Notes under the pieces: generated by a model | What the model was told of the DNA's origin: nothing | The model's input: the letters and a program-made list of their open reading frames with translations, nothing else | The model's database searches: none | In this document: positions 1 to 7,058 of the stretch, piece by piece | Position numbering within the stretch: the stretch's first letter is position 1 | Layout: the number at the start of each line of letters is the position of its first letter | Made by a program: the position numbers and the translations under genes | Source of the DNA: Algoriphagus boseongensis | GTDB taxonomy: Bacteria; Bacteroidota; Bacteroidia; Cytophagales; Cyclobacteriaceae | Direction: 5' to 3' | DNA length: 64,000 nt | Assembly: GCF_004362805.1 (NCBI RefSeq) | Contig: NZ_SNYF01000005.1 | Location: 1,697,103 to 1,761,102, forward strand

Positions 1-1
1 G

Positions 2-430
2 CAAGCGGATACAGGTACAAAAATGATTCACATTGGTAAAAACACCAAGTCAAGAATTGTATCCAAAGGTATCTCTGCCGGAAAATCCCAAAACTCTTAC
101 AGAGGTCAAGTACAAGTGATGAAGCGTGCTGATAACGCTAGAAACTTCTCACAGTGCGACTCTTTGTTGATGGGCGATCAATGTGGAGCACATACTTTCC
201 CATATATCGATATCAATAACCCTTCCGCCAAGGTGGAACACGAAGCCACAACTTCAAAAATTGGAGAAGATCAGATTTTCTATTGCAACCAAAGAGGAAT
301 AGCTACTGAAGATGCAGTGGCCTTGATCGTAAATGGTTATGCAAAAGAAGTCTTGAATCAGCTTCCAATGGAATTTGCGGTGGAAGCTCAAAAGCTTCTT
401 GCCCTTACCCTTGAAGGCTCTGTTGGTTAA
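2..430 (+). CDS. sufB: SufB, Fe-S cluster scaffold (3' part only)
   Basis: This is the C-terminal part of SufB, which with SufC and SufD forms the SufBC2D scaffold on which Fe-S clusters are built in the cytoplasm. The reading frame is open from base 2, so the gene starts before the window; about 142 codons are present. The segment reading [16 protein letters not shown] followed by [10 protein letters not shown] is typical of the SufB beta-helix core. Close to the end, a [18 protein letters not shown] stretch matches the usual C-terminal helix domain that contacts SufC. It is followed 43 bases later by sufC in the same direction, as in other suf operons. Identification is firm; the missing N-terminus cannot be judged. 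Confidence 0.96.
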   Translation, partial: QADTGTKMIHIGKNTKSRIVSKGISAGKSQNSYRGQVQVMKRADNARNFSQCDSLLMGDQCGAHTFPYIDINNPSAKVEHEATTSKIGEDQIFYCNQRGIATEDAVALIVNGYAKEVLNQLPMEFAVEAQKLLALTLEGSVG

Positions 431-473
431 TCCGATTGGAAAATTGGAAAGTTAAAATTGAAAATTTAGAATC

Positions 474-1235
474 ATGTTAAGCATAAAAAATCTACACGCC
501 TCAGTGGAAGGTACTCCTATTCTAAGAGGCATCAATCTGGAAGTAAAAGCCGGTGAGGTTCACGCAATCATGGGACCAAATGGCTCAGGAAAATCTACTC
601 TAGCTTCTGTTCTTGCCGGTCGTGAAGAATACGAGGTAACTGACGGGGAGGTAATTTTCCAAGGAAAAGATTTATTGGATTTAGCTCCTGAAGATCGCGC
701 AAGAGAAGGTGTTTTCCTTGCTTTCCAATATCCAGTTGAAATCCCTGGGGTTTCTTCTACCAACTTCCTTAGAACTGCCTTGAACCAGGTAAGAGAATAT
801 AGAGGCTTGGAGCCTTTGGATGCGGTTAAATTTCTTTCTCTGATGAAAGAGAAAATGGCTTTGGTGGAAATTGATCAAAAATTATTGAGCAGATCCCTGA
901 ATGAAGGTTTTTCCGGAGGGGAAAAGAAGCGAAACGAGATTTTCCAGATGGCGATGTTAGAGCCAACCCTTTCCATTTTGGATGAAACTGATTCAGGTTT
1001 GGATATTGACGCTTTGAGAATTGTATCCAATGGCGTAAACAAATTGAAGTCTGATAAGACAGCTACCATTGTGGTAACCCACTACCAGAGATTGCTGGAT
1101 TATATTGTTCCGGATTACGTTCACGTCCTTTATAAAGGAAGAATTGTAAAGTCCGGCACCAAAGAACTCGCTCTAGAGCTTGAAGAAAAAGGCTACGACT
1201 GGATAAAAGAAGAAGTTGACTCTGCAACTGTCTGA
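474..1235 (+). CDS. sufC: SufC, Fe-S assembly ATPase
   Basis: SufC is the ABC-type ATPase of the SufBCD scaffold and powers the conformational change needed for cluster assembly. The 253-residue length is normal. Walker A is GPNGSGKST at residues 34-42, the ABC signature FSGGEKKR at about 146-153, and Walker B with the SufC-specific LDETDSGLD at about 169-177; a switch histidine follows in VVTHYQR. There is no membrane segment, as expected for this soluble ABC protein. It lies between sufB and sufD with short gaps (43 and 17 bases), so co-transcription is likely. Confidence 0.98.
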   Translation: MLSIKNLHASVEGTPILRGINLEVKAGEVHAIMGPNGSGKSTLASVLAGREEYEVTDGEVIFQGKDLLDLAPEDRAREGVFLAFQYPVEIPGVSSTNFLRTALNQVREYRGLEPLDAVKFLSLMKEKMALVEIDQKLLSRSLNEGFSGGEKKRNEIFQMAMLEPTLSILDETDSGLDIDALRIVSNGVNKLKSDKTATIVVTHYQRLLDYIVPDYVHVLYKGRIVKSGTKELALELEEKGYDWIKEEVDSATV

Positions 1236-1252
1236 AATCAAAACCTAAAACC

Positions 1253-2521
1253 ATGAGTACCTTGACCCAACAAGATACATTTCAAGCTTTTCTTGCAGCA
1301 TCTCCTTCCAATTTTCCTTCGGTAAGAACAACCGGGAAGGAAAGTTTTATTTCCCAAGGTCTTCCTGCAGTAAAAGCTGAAGAATATAAATTCACCAACA
1401 TCACCAAGAAGTTAGAATCTTCGATTCAAAACTTCTCCCCTGCCCTTCCTTTAGCTGTTTCAGCAGAGCAAGTGAAATCAGCCCTGATTGAAGGATTTGA
1501 AGGTGACGTTTTGGTATTTTCTAACGGCAGTTTTGTCCCTGAGCTTTCTTCAAAAATTGAAGGAGTTGAGGTTTCTTTATTGTCTGGTAAAGAAGATACT
1601 GCTCTTGGAAGCATCGCCAAACCTAATAAAGATGTTTTCGCAGCATTGAATCAGGCTTCTTTCCAAGATGGAATCTTTATTTCAGTTCCTAAAAAAGCTC
1701 AGATCGAGAAACCTATTCTTTTGCTTTCCTTCAATGGAGCAAATGCTGGCCAAGTAGTTCAACCTAGAGTTTGGATTCAAGTTGGAGATTTTGCTGAAGT
1801 GACTTTTCTAGATCAAAGCGTTTCTTTGGGTGAGCAAAGTTATTTCTTGAACAAAGTCGTAGAAATTAAAGGTGGAATCAATTCCCAAATCAATTATTAC
1901 CGAATTCAAAACGAAGGAAAAAACTGTGTTGAAGTAAGTAATATCGAGACAGACATTCAGAAAGACGCAAAGTTCACTTCTGTCAACCTATCCCTTTCTG
2001 GAGATATGGTTAGAAACAACCTGAGCTTAAATCTTTTGGGAAGCAACTCCGAGGGAAATATGTATGGTATCTATTTGTTGAATGGCAAAAGCCACGTAGA
2101 CAACCATACTAATGTGGATCATACTATCCCTCACGCAGAATCCAATGAATTGTATAAAGGTATTTTGGCAGATCAAAGCCGAGGAGTTTTCAACGGAAAA
2201 ATCTTTGTTCGTCAGGATGCTCAAAAAACCAATGCATTCCAGCAAAACAACAATATTCTCCTTTCTGAGGATGCCATCGTCAACACCAAACCTCAATTGG
2301 AAATTTGGGCAGACGATGTAAAATGCTCTCACGGATGTACAGTGGGTCAATTGGATGAAGAGGCTCTTTTCTACCTTCAAGCTAGAGGAATCGATAAGCT
2401 TACAGCCAAAGGTCTTTTGCTTTATGCTTTTGCAGGGGAAGTTTTGGAGAAAATTGAGGAAGAAAGCTTCCGAAACTACGCTGTCGGCCTGATTCAGGAT
2501 CGCTTGGGAAGTAAATTTTAA
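1253..2521 (+). CDS. sufD: SufD, Fe-S cluster assembly protein
   Basis: SufD is the SufB paralogue that completes the SufBC2D scaffold and is thought to help iron entry. The protein has 422 residues. The beta-helix core occupies roughly residues 130-370 and includes NHTNVDHTIPHAESNELYKG and the segment GVFNGKIFVRQDAQKTNA. The conserved DVKCSHGCTVGQLDEEALFY motif with the key Cys and His residues lies near residue 355, followed by the C-terminal helical domain. It starts 17 bases after sufC and ends 6 bases before sufS, consistent with a single suf transcript. Confidence 0.97.
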   Translation: MSTLTQQDTFQAFLAASPSNFPSVRTTGKESFISQGLPAVKAEEYKFTNITKKLESSIQNFSPALPLAVSAEQVKSALIEGFEGDVLVFSNGSFVPELSSKIEGVEVSLLSGKEDTALGSIAKPNKDVFAALNQASFQDGIFISVPKKAQIEKPILLLSFNGANAGQVVQPRVWIQVGDFAEVTFLDQSVSLGEQSYFLNKVVEIKGGINSQINYYRIQNEGKNCVEVSNIETDIQKDAKFTSVNLSLSGDMVRNNLSLNLLGSNSEGNMYGIYLLNGKSHVDNHTNVDHTIPHAESNELYKGILADQSRGVFNGKIFVRQDAQKTNAFQQNNNILLSEDAIVNTKPQLEIWADDVKCSHGCTVGQLDEEALFYLQARGIDKLTAKGLLLYAFAGEVLEKIEEESFRNYAVGLIQDRLGSKF

Positions 2522-2527
2522 TCCCAC

Positions 2528-3751
2528 ATGAGTTTAAATATAGACCAAATCAGGGGCTTGTTTCCTGTGCTTCATCAAGAAGTACACGGCAAGCCCCTGA
2601 TTTATTTTGATAATGCTGCTACTACCCAAAAGCCTCTGGCAGTAATTGAGGCCTTGACGAAATATTATGAGTTTGACAACTCAAATATTCACAGGGGAGC
2701 TCATGCCTTGGCTGATCGGGCCACTCGGTATTACGAGGAGACTCGGGAGGCTGTGCGGGAATTCATCCACGCCAAGGAAGCTGCAGAGATCATTTTTACT
2801 AAGGGAACTACCGAAAGCATCAATCTGGTCGCCAAGACTTTTGGCTCAAAATTCATTGGAAAAGGGGATGAAATTATCATCTCGACAATGGAACATCATT
2901 CGAATATTGTTCCTTGGCAAATGCTCTGTGAAGAAAAAGGAGCAATTCTTAGAGTAATTCCAATTAATGAGGCTGGAGAAATTCTTTACGAAGAATTCGA
3001 AAAATTGCTTTCTCCAAAAACCAAATTGGTCAGTATTGTCCACGCATCCAATGCCCTTGGGACAATCAATCCTGTGAAAAAAGTGATTGACGCGGCGCAT
3101 TCATTTGGGGCAAAAGTCCTTTTGGATGGGGCGCAATCTACCTCTCATTTGGAAATTAATGTCCAGGATTTGAATTGTGATTTCATGGCCTTTTCTGCCC
3201 ACAAGCTCTATGGTCCTACCGGTCTTGGAGTTTTGTATGGAAAAAGAGAAGTCCTGGAATCTATGCCTCCGTTTTTAGGGGGAGGGGAAATGATCAAAGA
3301 GGTGACTTTTGAGAAAACCACCTACAACGAAATCCCATTTAAATTTGAGGCGGGCACACCAAATATCGCAGATGTGATTGCCTTCAAAGCTGCTTTGGAC
3401 TTTATCAAGGATCTCACAAAACCGGAGATAAAAGCGCACGAAGATTCACTTTTAGCCTATGCCAAAGAATTGACAAAAGACATAAAAGGCTTTATTCCCG
3501 TTGGAACTGCGAAAGAAAAAGTATCCGTTTTATCGTTCAATATCAACGGAATGCATCCCTTCGATGTGGGGCAAATGTTGGATGCCAAAGGCATTGCCGT
3601 GAGGACAGGCCACCATTGTACTCAACCTTTGATGAAACGTTTTGGGATTGAGGGAACTGTCAGAGCCTCTTTTGCGGTTTACAATACCAAATCAGAAATT
3701 GAAAAATTAGCTGAGGGTGTGGCCCAGATAGCAAGATTTAAAAATAAATGA
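2528..3751 (+). CDS. sufS: SufS, cysteine desulfurase
   Basis: SufS is a PLP-dependent cysteine desulfurase that takes sulfur from L-cysteine for cluster assembly. It has 407 residues, the usual size for the group II SufS/CsdA type. The PLP lysine is Lys226 in SAHKLYGPTG, the cofactor histidine lies in MEHHSN near residue 123, and the persulfide-forming cysteine is Cys364 in RTGHHCTQPLM. The short loop around Cys364 fits SufS and not IscS, and SufS needs SufE as acceptor, which is encoded next. The stop codon overlaps the sufE start in an ATGA arrangement, suggesting translational coupling. Confidence 0.97.
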   Translation: MSLNIDQIRGLFPVLHQEVHGKPLIYFDNAATTQKPLAVIEALTKYYEFDNSNIHRGAHALADRATRYYEETREAVREFIHAKEAAEIIFTKGTTESINLVAKTFGSKFIGKGDEIIISTMEHHSNIVPWQMLCEEKGAILRVIPINEAGEILYEEFEKLLSPKTKLVSIVHASNALGTINPVKKVIDAAHSFGAKVLLDGAQSTSHLEINVQDLNCDFMAFSAHKLYGPTGLGVLYGKREVLESMPPFLGGGEMIKEVTFEKTTYNEIPFKFEAGTPNIADVIAFKAALDFIKDLTKPEIKAHEDSLLAYAKELTKDIKGFIPVGTAKEKVSVLSFNINGMHPFDVGQMLDAKGIAVRTGHHCTQPLMKRFGIEGTVRASFAVYNTKSEIEKLAEGVAQIARFKNK

Positions 3752-4179
3752 GCGCGATAAAAGATATTCAGGAGGAGATTATTTCAGAATTTGAAATCCT
3801 GGGAGATGATAAAGAGTCTACCATTTTCTATATCATGGAACTCGGAAACAATCTTGAGGCTTTTCCTGAATCAGAAAAAACAGAACAAAACATCATCAAA
3901 GGCTGTCAGTCCAAAGTTTGGTTGATTGCAGATGATCAGGATGGAAAAGTCCACTATCAGGCAGATTCCAATACGGACATCACCAAAGGTCTGATTTCCC
4001 TTTTGATTCGGGTTTTAAACAATCGTACTCCTCAGGAGATTATCCATGCTGAACTTAATTTTATTGATAAGATAGGCATGGGAAGTATCATCGGAAGCCA
4101 AAGATCAAACGGTCTGGCAGCCATGATCAAACAAATGAAATTGTATGCTCTAGCTTTTCAAACCAAGCAAAATGCCTGA
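3748..4179 (+). CDS. sufE: SufE, sulfur acceptor for SufS
   Basis: SufE receives persulfide sulfur from SufS and passes it to SufBCD, while stimulating SufS activity. The 143-residue protein carries the family motif KGCQSKVW, with Cys53 as the expected persulfide carrier. The following beta strands and the C-terminal RSNGLAAMIKQMK region are as in other SufE proteins. It overlaps sufS by 4 bases and sufT by 8 bases, so the three are almost certainly translated from one message. Confidence 0.96.
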   Translation: MSAIKDIQEEIISEFEILGDDKESTIFYIMELGNNLEAFPESEKTEQNIIKGCQSKVWLIADDQDGKVHYQADSNTDITKGLISLLIRVLNNRTPQEIIHAELNFIDKIGMGSIIGSQRSNGLAAMIKQMKLYALAFQTKQNA

Positions 4180-4522
4180 AATGGAAGCTAAAAACGAAAC
4201 AATAAGCGCAAGCCAAGTGGAAAATTTAAGGGATAAAGTAGTCACGGCGATCAAGCAGGTCTATGACCCTGAAATCCCCGTGGACGTCTACGAGTTGGGG
4301 CTGATTTACGAAATCACCGTTTATCCAGTCAACAACGTTTACGTTCAGATGACATTGACTTCACCCAATTGCCCTTCAGCGGAGTTTATTCCTTCTGAAG
4401 TGAAGGATAAAATCCAGCAGATCCAAGGAGTGAACAATGTGGAAGTCGAAGTGACTTTTGATCCCCCTTATTCTCAAGACATGATGTCAGAGGCTGCGAA
4501 ACTTGAACTAGGATTTCTCTAA
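4172..4522 (+). CDS. sufT: SufT, MIP18/DUF59-family Fe-S maturation factor
   Basis: This 116-residue protein belongs to the MIP18 (DUF59) family, called SufT when linked to suf genes; it helps mature Fe-S proteins when demand is high. The family signature YDPEIPVDVYELGLIYEI is at residues 31-48, and the conserved cysteine is Cys67 in TSPNCPSAEFIP. The first ATG overlaps the end of sufE by 8 bases; a second in-frame ATG lies three codons later at 4181 and is equally possible. Position at the end of a suf operon supports the assignment over a PaaD role in phenylacetate degradation. Confidence 0.92.
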   Translation: MPEMEAKNETISASQVENLRDKVVTAIKQVYDPEIPVDVYELGLIYEITVYPVNNVYVQMTLTSPNCPSAEFIPSEVKDKIQQIQGVNNVEVEVTFDPPYSQDMMSEAAKLELGFL

Positions 4523-4546
4523 ACCAGTAAATAAAAAATCAACAAT

Positions 4547-4969
4547 ATGTATCCTGAAGAATTAATTGCGCCCATGAGGGCTGAACTTTCAAATGTAGGA
4601 TTCCAGGAATTCAGAACTGCAGAGCAAGTTGCTGAGCATTTGGGTCCAAATCATAAAGGAACCACTTTTGTCGTGGTAAATTCTGTTTGTGGATGTGCGG
4701 CAGGTGCTGCAAGACCGGGTGTAAAATATGCCTTGGAAAATGCTGCCAAAAAGCCAAGCACGCTTGCTACGGTTTTCGCAGGAAATGACCGTGACGCAGT
4801 GGCAAAAGTGAGAGAATTGGTACTTCCTTATCCTCCATCCTCTCCAGCTATGGCCTTATTCAAAGACGGAGAATTGGTACACTTTATTGAAAGACATCAC
4901 ATCGAAGGAAGAAACGCCAAAATGATCGGTGATCATTTGGTTGAAGTATTCGAACATTTCTGTGAATAA
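4547..4969 (+). CDS. Bacilliredoxin, BrxA/BrxB (YphP/YqiW) family
   Basis: The 140-residue protein is a member of the thioredoxin-fold BrxA/BrxB family, which in Bacillus removes bacillithiol from mixed disulfides on proteins. The characteristic CGC motif is Cys48-Gly49-Cys50 in VNSVCGCAAGAARPG, and the family segments ATVFAGNDRDAV and PSSPAMALFKDGELVHFIERH are present. It lies 24 bases after sufT and just before a strong terminator, so it appears to be the last gene of the suf transcript. I infer a role in protecting or restoring thiols of the assembly machinery; whether this organism makes bacillithiol cannot be told from the window. Confidence 0.9.
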   Translation: MYPEELIAPMRAELSNVGFQEFRTAEQVAEHLGPNHKGTTFVVVNSVCGCAAGAARPGVKYALENAAKKPSTLATVFAGNDRDAVAKVRELVLPYPPSSPAMALFKDGELVHFIERHHIEGRNAKMIGDHLVEVFEHFCE

Positions 4970-4972
4970 AAT

Positions 4973-4994
4973 AAGCCCCTCGGGGCTTTTTTAT
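4973..4994 (+). terminator. Terminator of the suf operon
   Basis: A 7-base-pair GC-rich stem (AAGCCCC at 4973-4979 with GGGGCTT at 4982-4988) runs into a T-rich tract, starting 4 bases after the bacilliredoxin stop codon. It marks the end of the suf transcript. The 221 bases that follow, up to citrate synthase, hold no other recognisable signal. Confidence 0.85.
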
Positions 4995-5215
4995 TTCTTT
5001 GGAGCAAAGCTAAAACCAGCCAAAGAAAATTCCCTGAACACGGTGATTTCAAAACCTTTATTTTCAACTCTTTATAAATACCAATAATCCTTTCTTTTAC
5101 TCTTAAATAATTATCGTATTCCTTATGGAATAAAATCCCTAAAAAATGGGCGATTTTATTAACTTAAGGCCGATTTTAGAGTTTTCAACTTAATAGAAAT
5201 CCAAACTAACGATAT

Positions 5216-6502
5216 ATGTCTGACTCCGCCAAGCTGTCCTACAACGGACAAGAATTTGAATTCCCGGTTATTATCGGTACAGAAAACGAACCTGCTATAG
5301 ACATTGCAAAACTTAGAAGCGAAACTGGTCTAATCACCCTAGATTCCGGCTTCAAAAACACAGGTTCAACTACTAGTTCAATCACATTTTTAGATGGAGA
5401 ATTGGGAATTCTTCGATACAGAGGCTACAGAATTGAAGACTTAGCTGAAAAGTCTAGTTTCATCGAGGTTGCCTACCTTTTGATCTATGGTGAATTGCCT
5501 ACTCAGACTCAATACGAAGACTTCACAAAGGAAATTACTTACCATACTTTGGTACATGAAGATATCAAGAAGATTTTGGATGGTTTCCCTTCCAATGCTC
5601 ACCCAATGGGCGTTCTTTCTTCTTTGATTTGTTCTCTTTCTGCTTTCTATCCGGATTCTTTGAATCCAAACAGAAGTGCTGATGACATCAACCTAAGCAT
5701 CATTCGACTCATTGCAAAAATGCCAACTTTTGCTGCTTGGGCATATAAAAACAAAATGGGGCATCCAGTGAATTATCCAGATAACTCACTCGACTATTGC
5801 TCCAACTTCCTAAAAATGATGTTTGCTCTTCCTGCAGAGCGATATGAAGTAGATCCAGTAGTTTCTAAGGCATTGGATTCTTTGTTGATTCTTCATGCAG
5901 ATCACGAGCAAAACTGCTCCACTTCTACTGTAAGAATTGTAGGATCTTCTCAAGCTTCAATCTATGCGTCAATTTCCGCAGGTATCAATGCACTTTGGGG
6001 ACCGCTTCATGGTGGTGCAAACCAGTCTGTGATTGAGATGCTTGAAGCGATTAAAGCCGATGGTGGAGATGCTAAGAAATACTTGGACAAAGCCAAAGAC
6101 AAAAACGATCCATTCAGATTGATGGGCTTTGGTCATAGAGTTTACAAGAACTTTGACCCAAGAGCAAAAATCATCAAGAAAGCTGCTGATGACGTTTTGG
6201 CTAAACTAGGTGTAAAAGATCCTGTCTTGGATATCGCCAAGGAATTGGAATATGCTGCACTAAATGACCAATATTTTGTAGATAGAAAGCTTTATCCAAA
6301 CGTGGATTTCTACTCAGGTATCATCTACCGTGCTTTGGGTATTCCTACCGATATGTTCACCGTAATGTTTGCCTTGGGACGTCTCCCAGGTTGGATTGCT
6401 CAGTGGAAAGAAATGAGAGAAAACGGAGAACCAATTGGCCGTCCTCGTCAGGTCTACACTGGAGCTACAGAAAGAGATTACGTTAGCATGAACAGACGTT
6501 AA
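5216..6502 (+). CDS. gltA: Citrate synthase (type II)
   Basis: Citrate synthase condenses oxaloacetate with acetyl-CoA in the first step of the citric acid cycle. The 428-residue length is that of the Gram-negative type II (hexameric, often NADH-regulated) enzymes. Catalytic residues are visible: His265 in LWGPLHGGANQ, His307 in MGFGHRVYKNFDPRA and Asp364 in NVDFYSGIIYRALGIP. The N-terminal domain (residues 1-50) typical of type II enzymes is present. It sits alone between two terminators, so it is probably a single-gene transcript. Confidence 0.97.
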   Translation: MSDSAKLSYNGQEFEFPVIIGTENEPAIDIAKLRSETGLITLDSGFKNTGSTTSSITFLDGELGILRYRGYRIEDLAEKSSFIEVAYLLIYGELPTQTQYEDFTKEITYHTLVHEDIKKILDGFPSNAHPMGVLSSLICSLSAFYPDSLNPNRSADDINLSIIRLIAKMPTFAAWAYKNKMGHPVNYPDNSLDYCSNFLKMMFALPAERYEVDPVVSKALDSLLILHADHEQNCSTSTVRIVGSSQASIYASISAGINALWGPLHGGANQSVIEMLEAIKADGGDAKKYLDKAKDKNDPFRLMGFGHRVYKNFDPRAKIIKKAADDVLAKLGVKDPVLDIAKELEYAALNDQYFVDRKLYPNVDFYSGIIYRALGIPTDMFTVMFALGRLPGWIAQWKEMRENGEPIGRPRQVYTGATERDYVSMNRR

Positions 6503-6523
6503 ATCTATTCTTGAAATAAATTC

Positions 6524-6551
6524 AAAGGCCAGCCAAAAGCTGGCCTTTTTT
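6524..6551 (+). terminator. Terminator after citrate synthase
   Basis: A perfect 10-base-pair stem (6524-6533 with 6539-6548), a CAAAA loop and a run of six T residues lie 21 bases after the gltA stop codon. This is a textbook intrinsic terminator. Confidence 0.9.
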
Positions 6552-6623
6552 ATTCCCAAGCTATTTTTTAATCCCCAAAATGATACAATATTTGGAAACT
6601 GAAAATACCCAAGCCAGTTTACC

Positions 6624-6884
6624 ATGAAACCAACAACATTAGAGGAGGCAGTTGCGCTAACCCAAAAATTCACCACAAGACCTAGCAATGAAGAATTACT
6701 CAGACTTTATGGCTTATACAAACAAGCCACTGAGGGAGACAATGAAGAAGAAAGACCTGGTGGATTTGATTTTAAAGCTGCCGCAAAATATAACGCTTGG
6801 CTAATGCTAAAAGGAAAATCTAAGGAAGAATCAACAGCAGCTTATCTTGATTTAGTAGATGAATTGTCGAAAAAATACATGTAA
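6624..6884 (+). CDS. Acyl-CoA-binding protein
   Basis: This 86-residue cytoplasmic protein belongs to the acyl-CoA-binding protein (ACBP) family, which binds medium- and long-chain acyl-CoA esters and buffers them for metabolism. The whole four-helix domain is present: EELLRLYGLYKQATEGDN near residues 20-37, then ERPGGFDF, AKYNAWLMLKGKSKEE and a C-terminal LVDELSKKY. The conserved Tyr, Lys and Trp residues that form the ligand pocket are kept. It is flanked by terminators on both sides, so it is likely expressed alone. ACBP is widespread in eukaryotes but patchy in bacteria; it recurs in Bacteroidota. Confidence 0.92.
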   Translation: MKPTTLEEAVALTQKFTTRPSNEELLRLYGLYKQATEGDNEEERPGGFDFKAAAKYNAWLMLKGKSKEESTAAYLDLVDELSKKYM

Positions 6885-6887
6885 ATA

Positions 6888-6916
6888 AAAAAGGAGAGCA
6901 ATGCTCTCCTTTTTAT
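6888..6916 (+). terminator. Terminator after the acyl-CoA-binding protein
   Basis: The stop codon is followed at once by an A-run, a GGAGAG/CTCTCC stem with a CAATG loop, and a T-run. The A and T runs extend the stem, so it could work in both directions. Confidence 0.85.
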
Positions 6917-7005
6917 TTTTAATGAAGGATATTTTTTCAAGGTCAAACCTTTACCACCGTAAATTTTTAGAAATTAAATCGCCCTCCTGACTGGAAATAA
7001 GGGCT

Positions 7006-7036
7006 TTTGGTTATTACACCTCTTTTATTTAGTTTG
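7006..7036 (+). promoter_or_regulatory. Candidate promoter of the mechanosensitive channel gene
   Basis: TTTG at 7006-7009 and TTAGTTTG at 7029-7036 are separated by 19 bases. This is one mismatch from the Bacteroidota housekeeping pattern TTTG ... TAnnTTTG. The predicted start of transcription would lie about 15-20 bases before the ATG at 7059. This is a pattern match only. Confidence 0.42.
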
Positions 7037-7058
7037 ATGAACAATTTATTCCTCACTA

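Noticed and set aside
2027..2527. 166-residue minus-strand frame over sufD
   Set aside because: It is a shadow of sufD; the suf operon is unambiguous on the plus strand.
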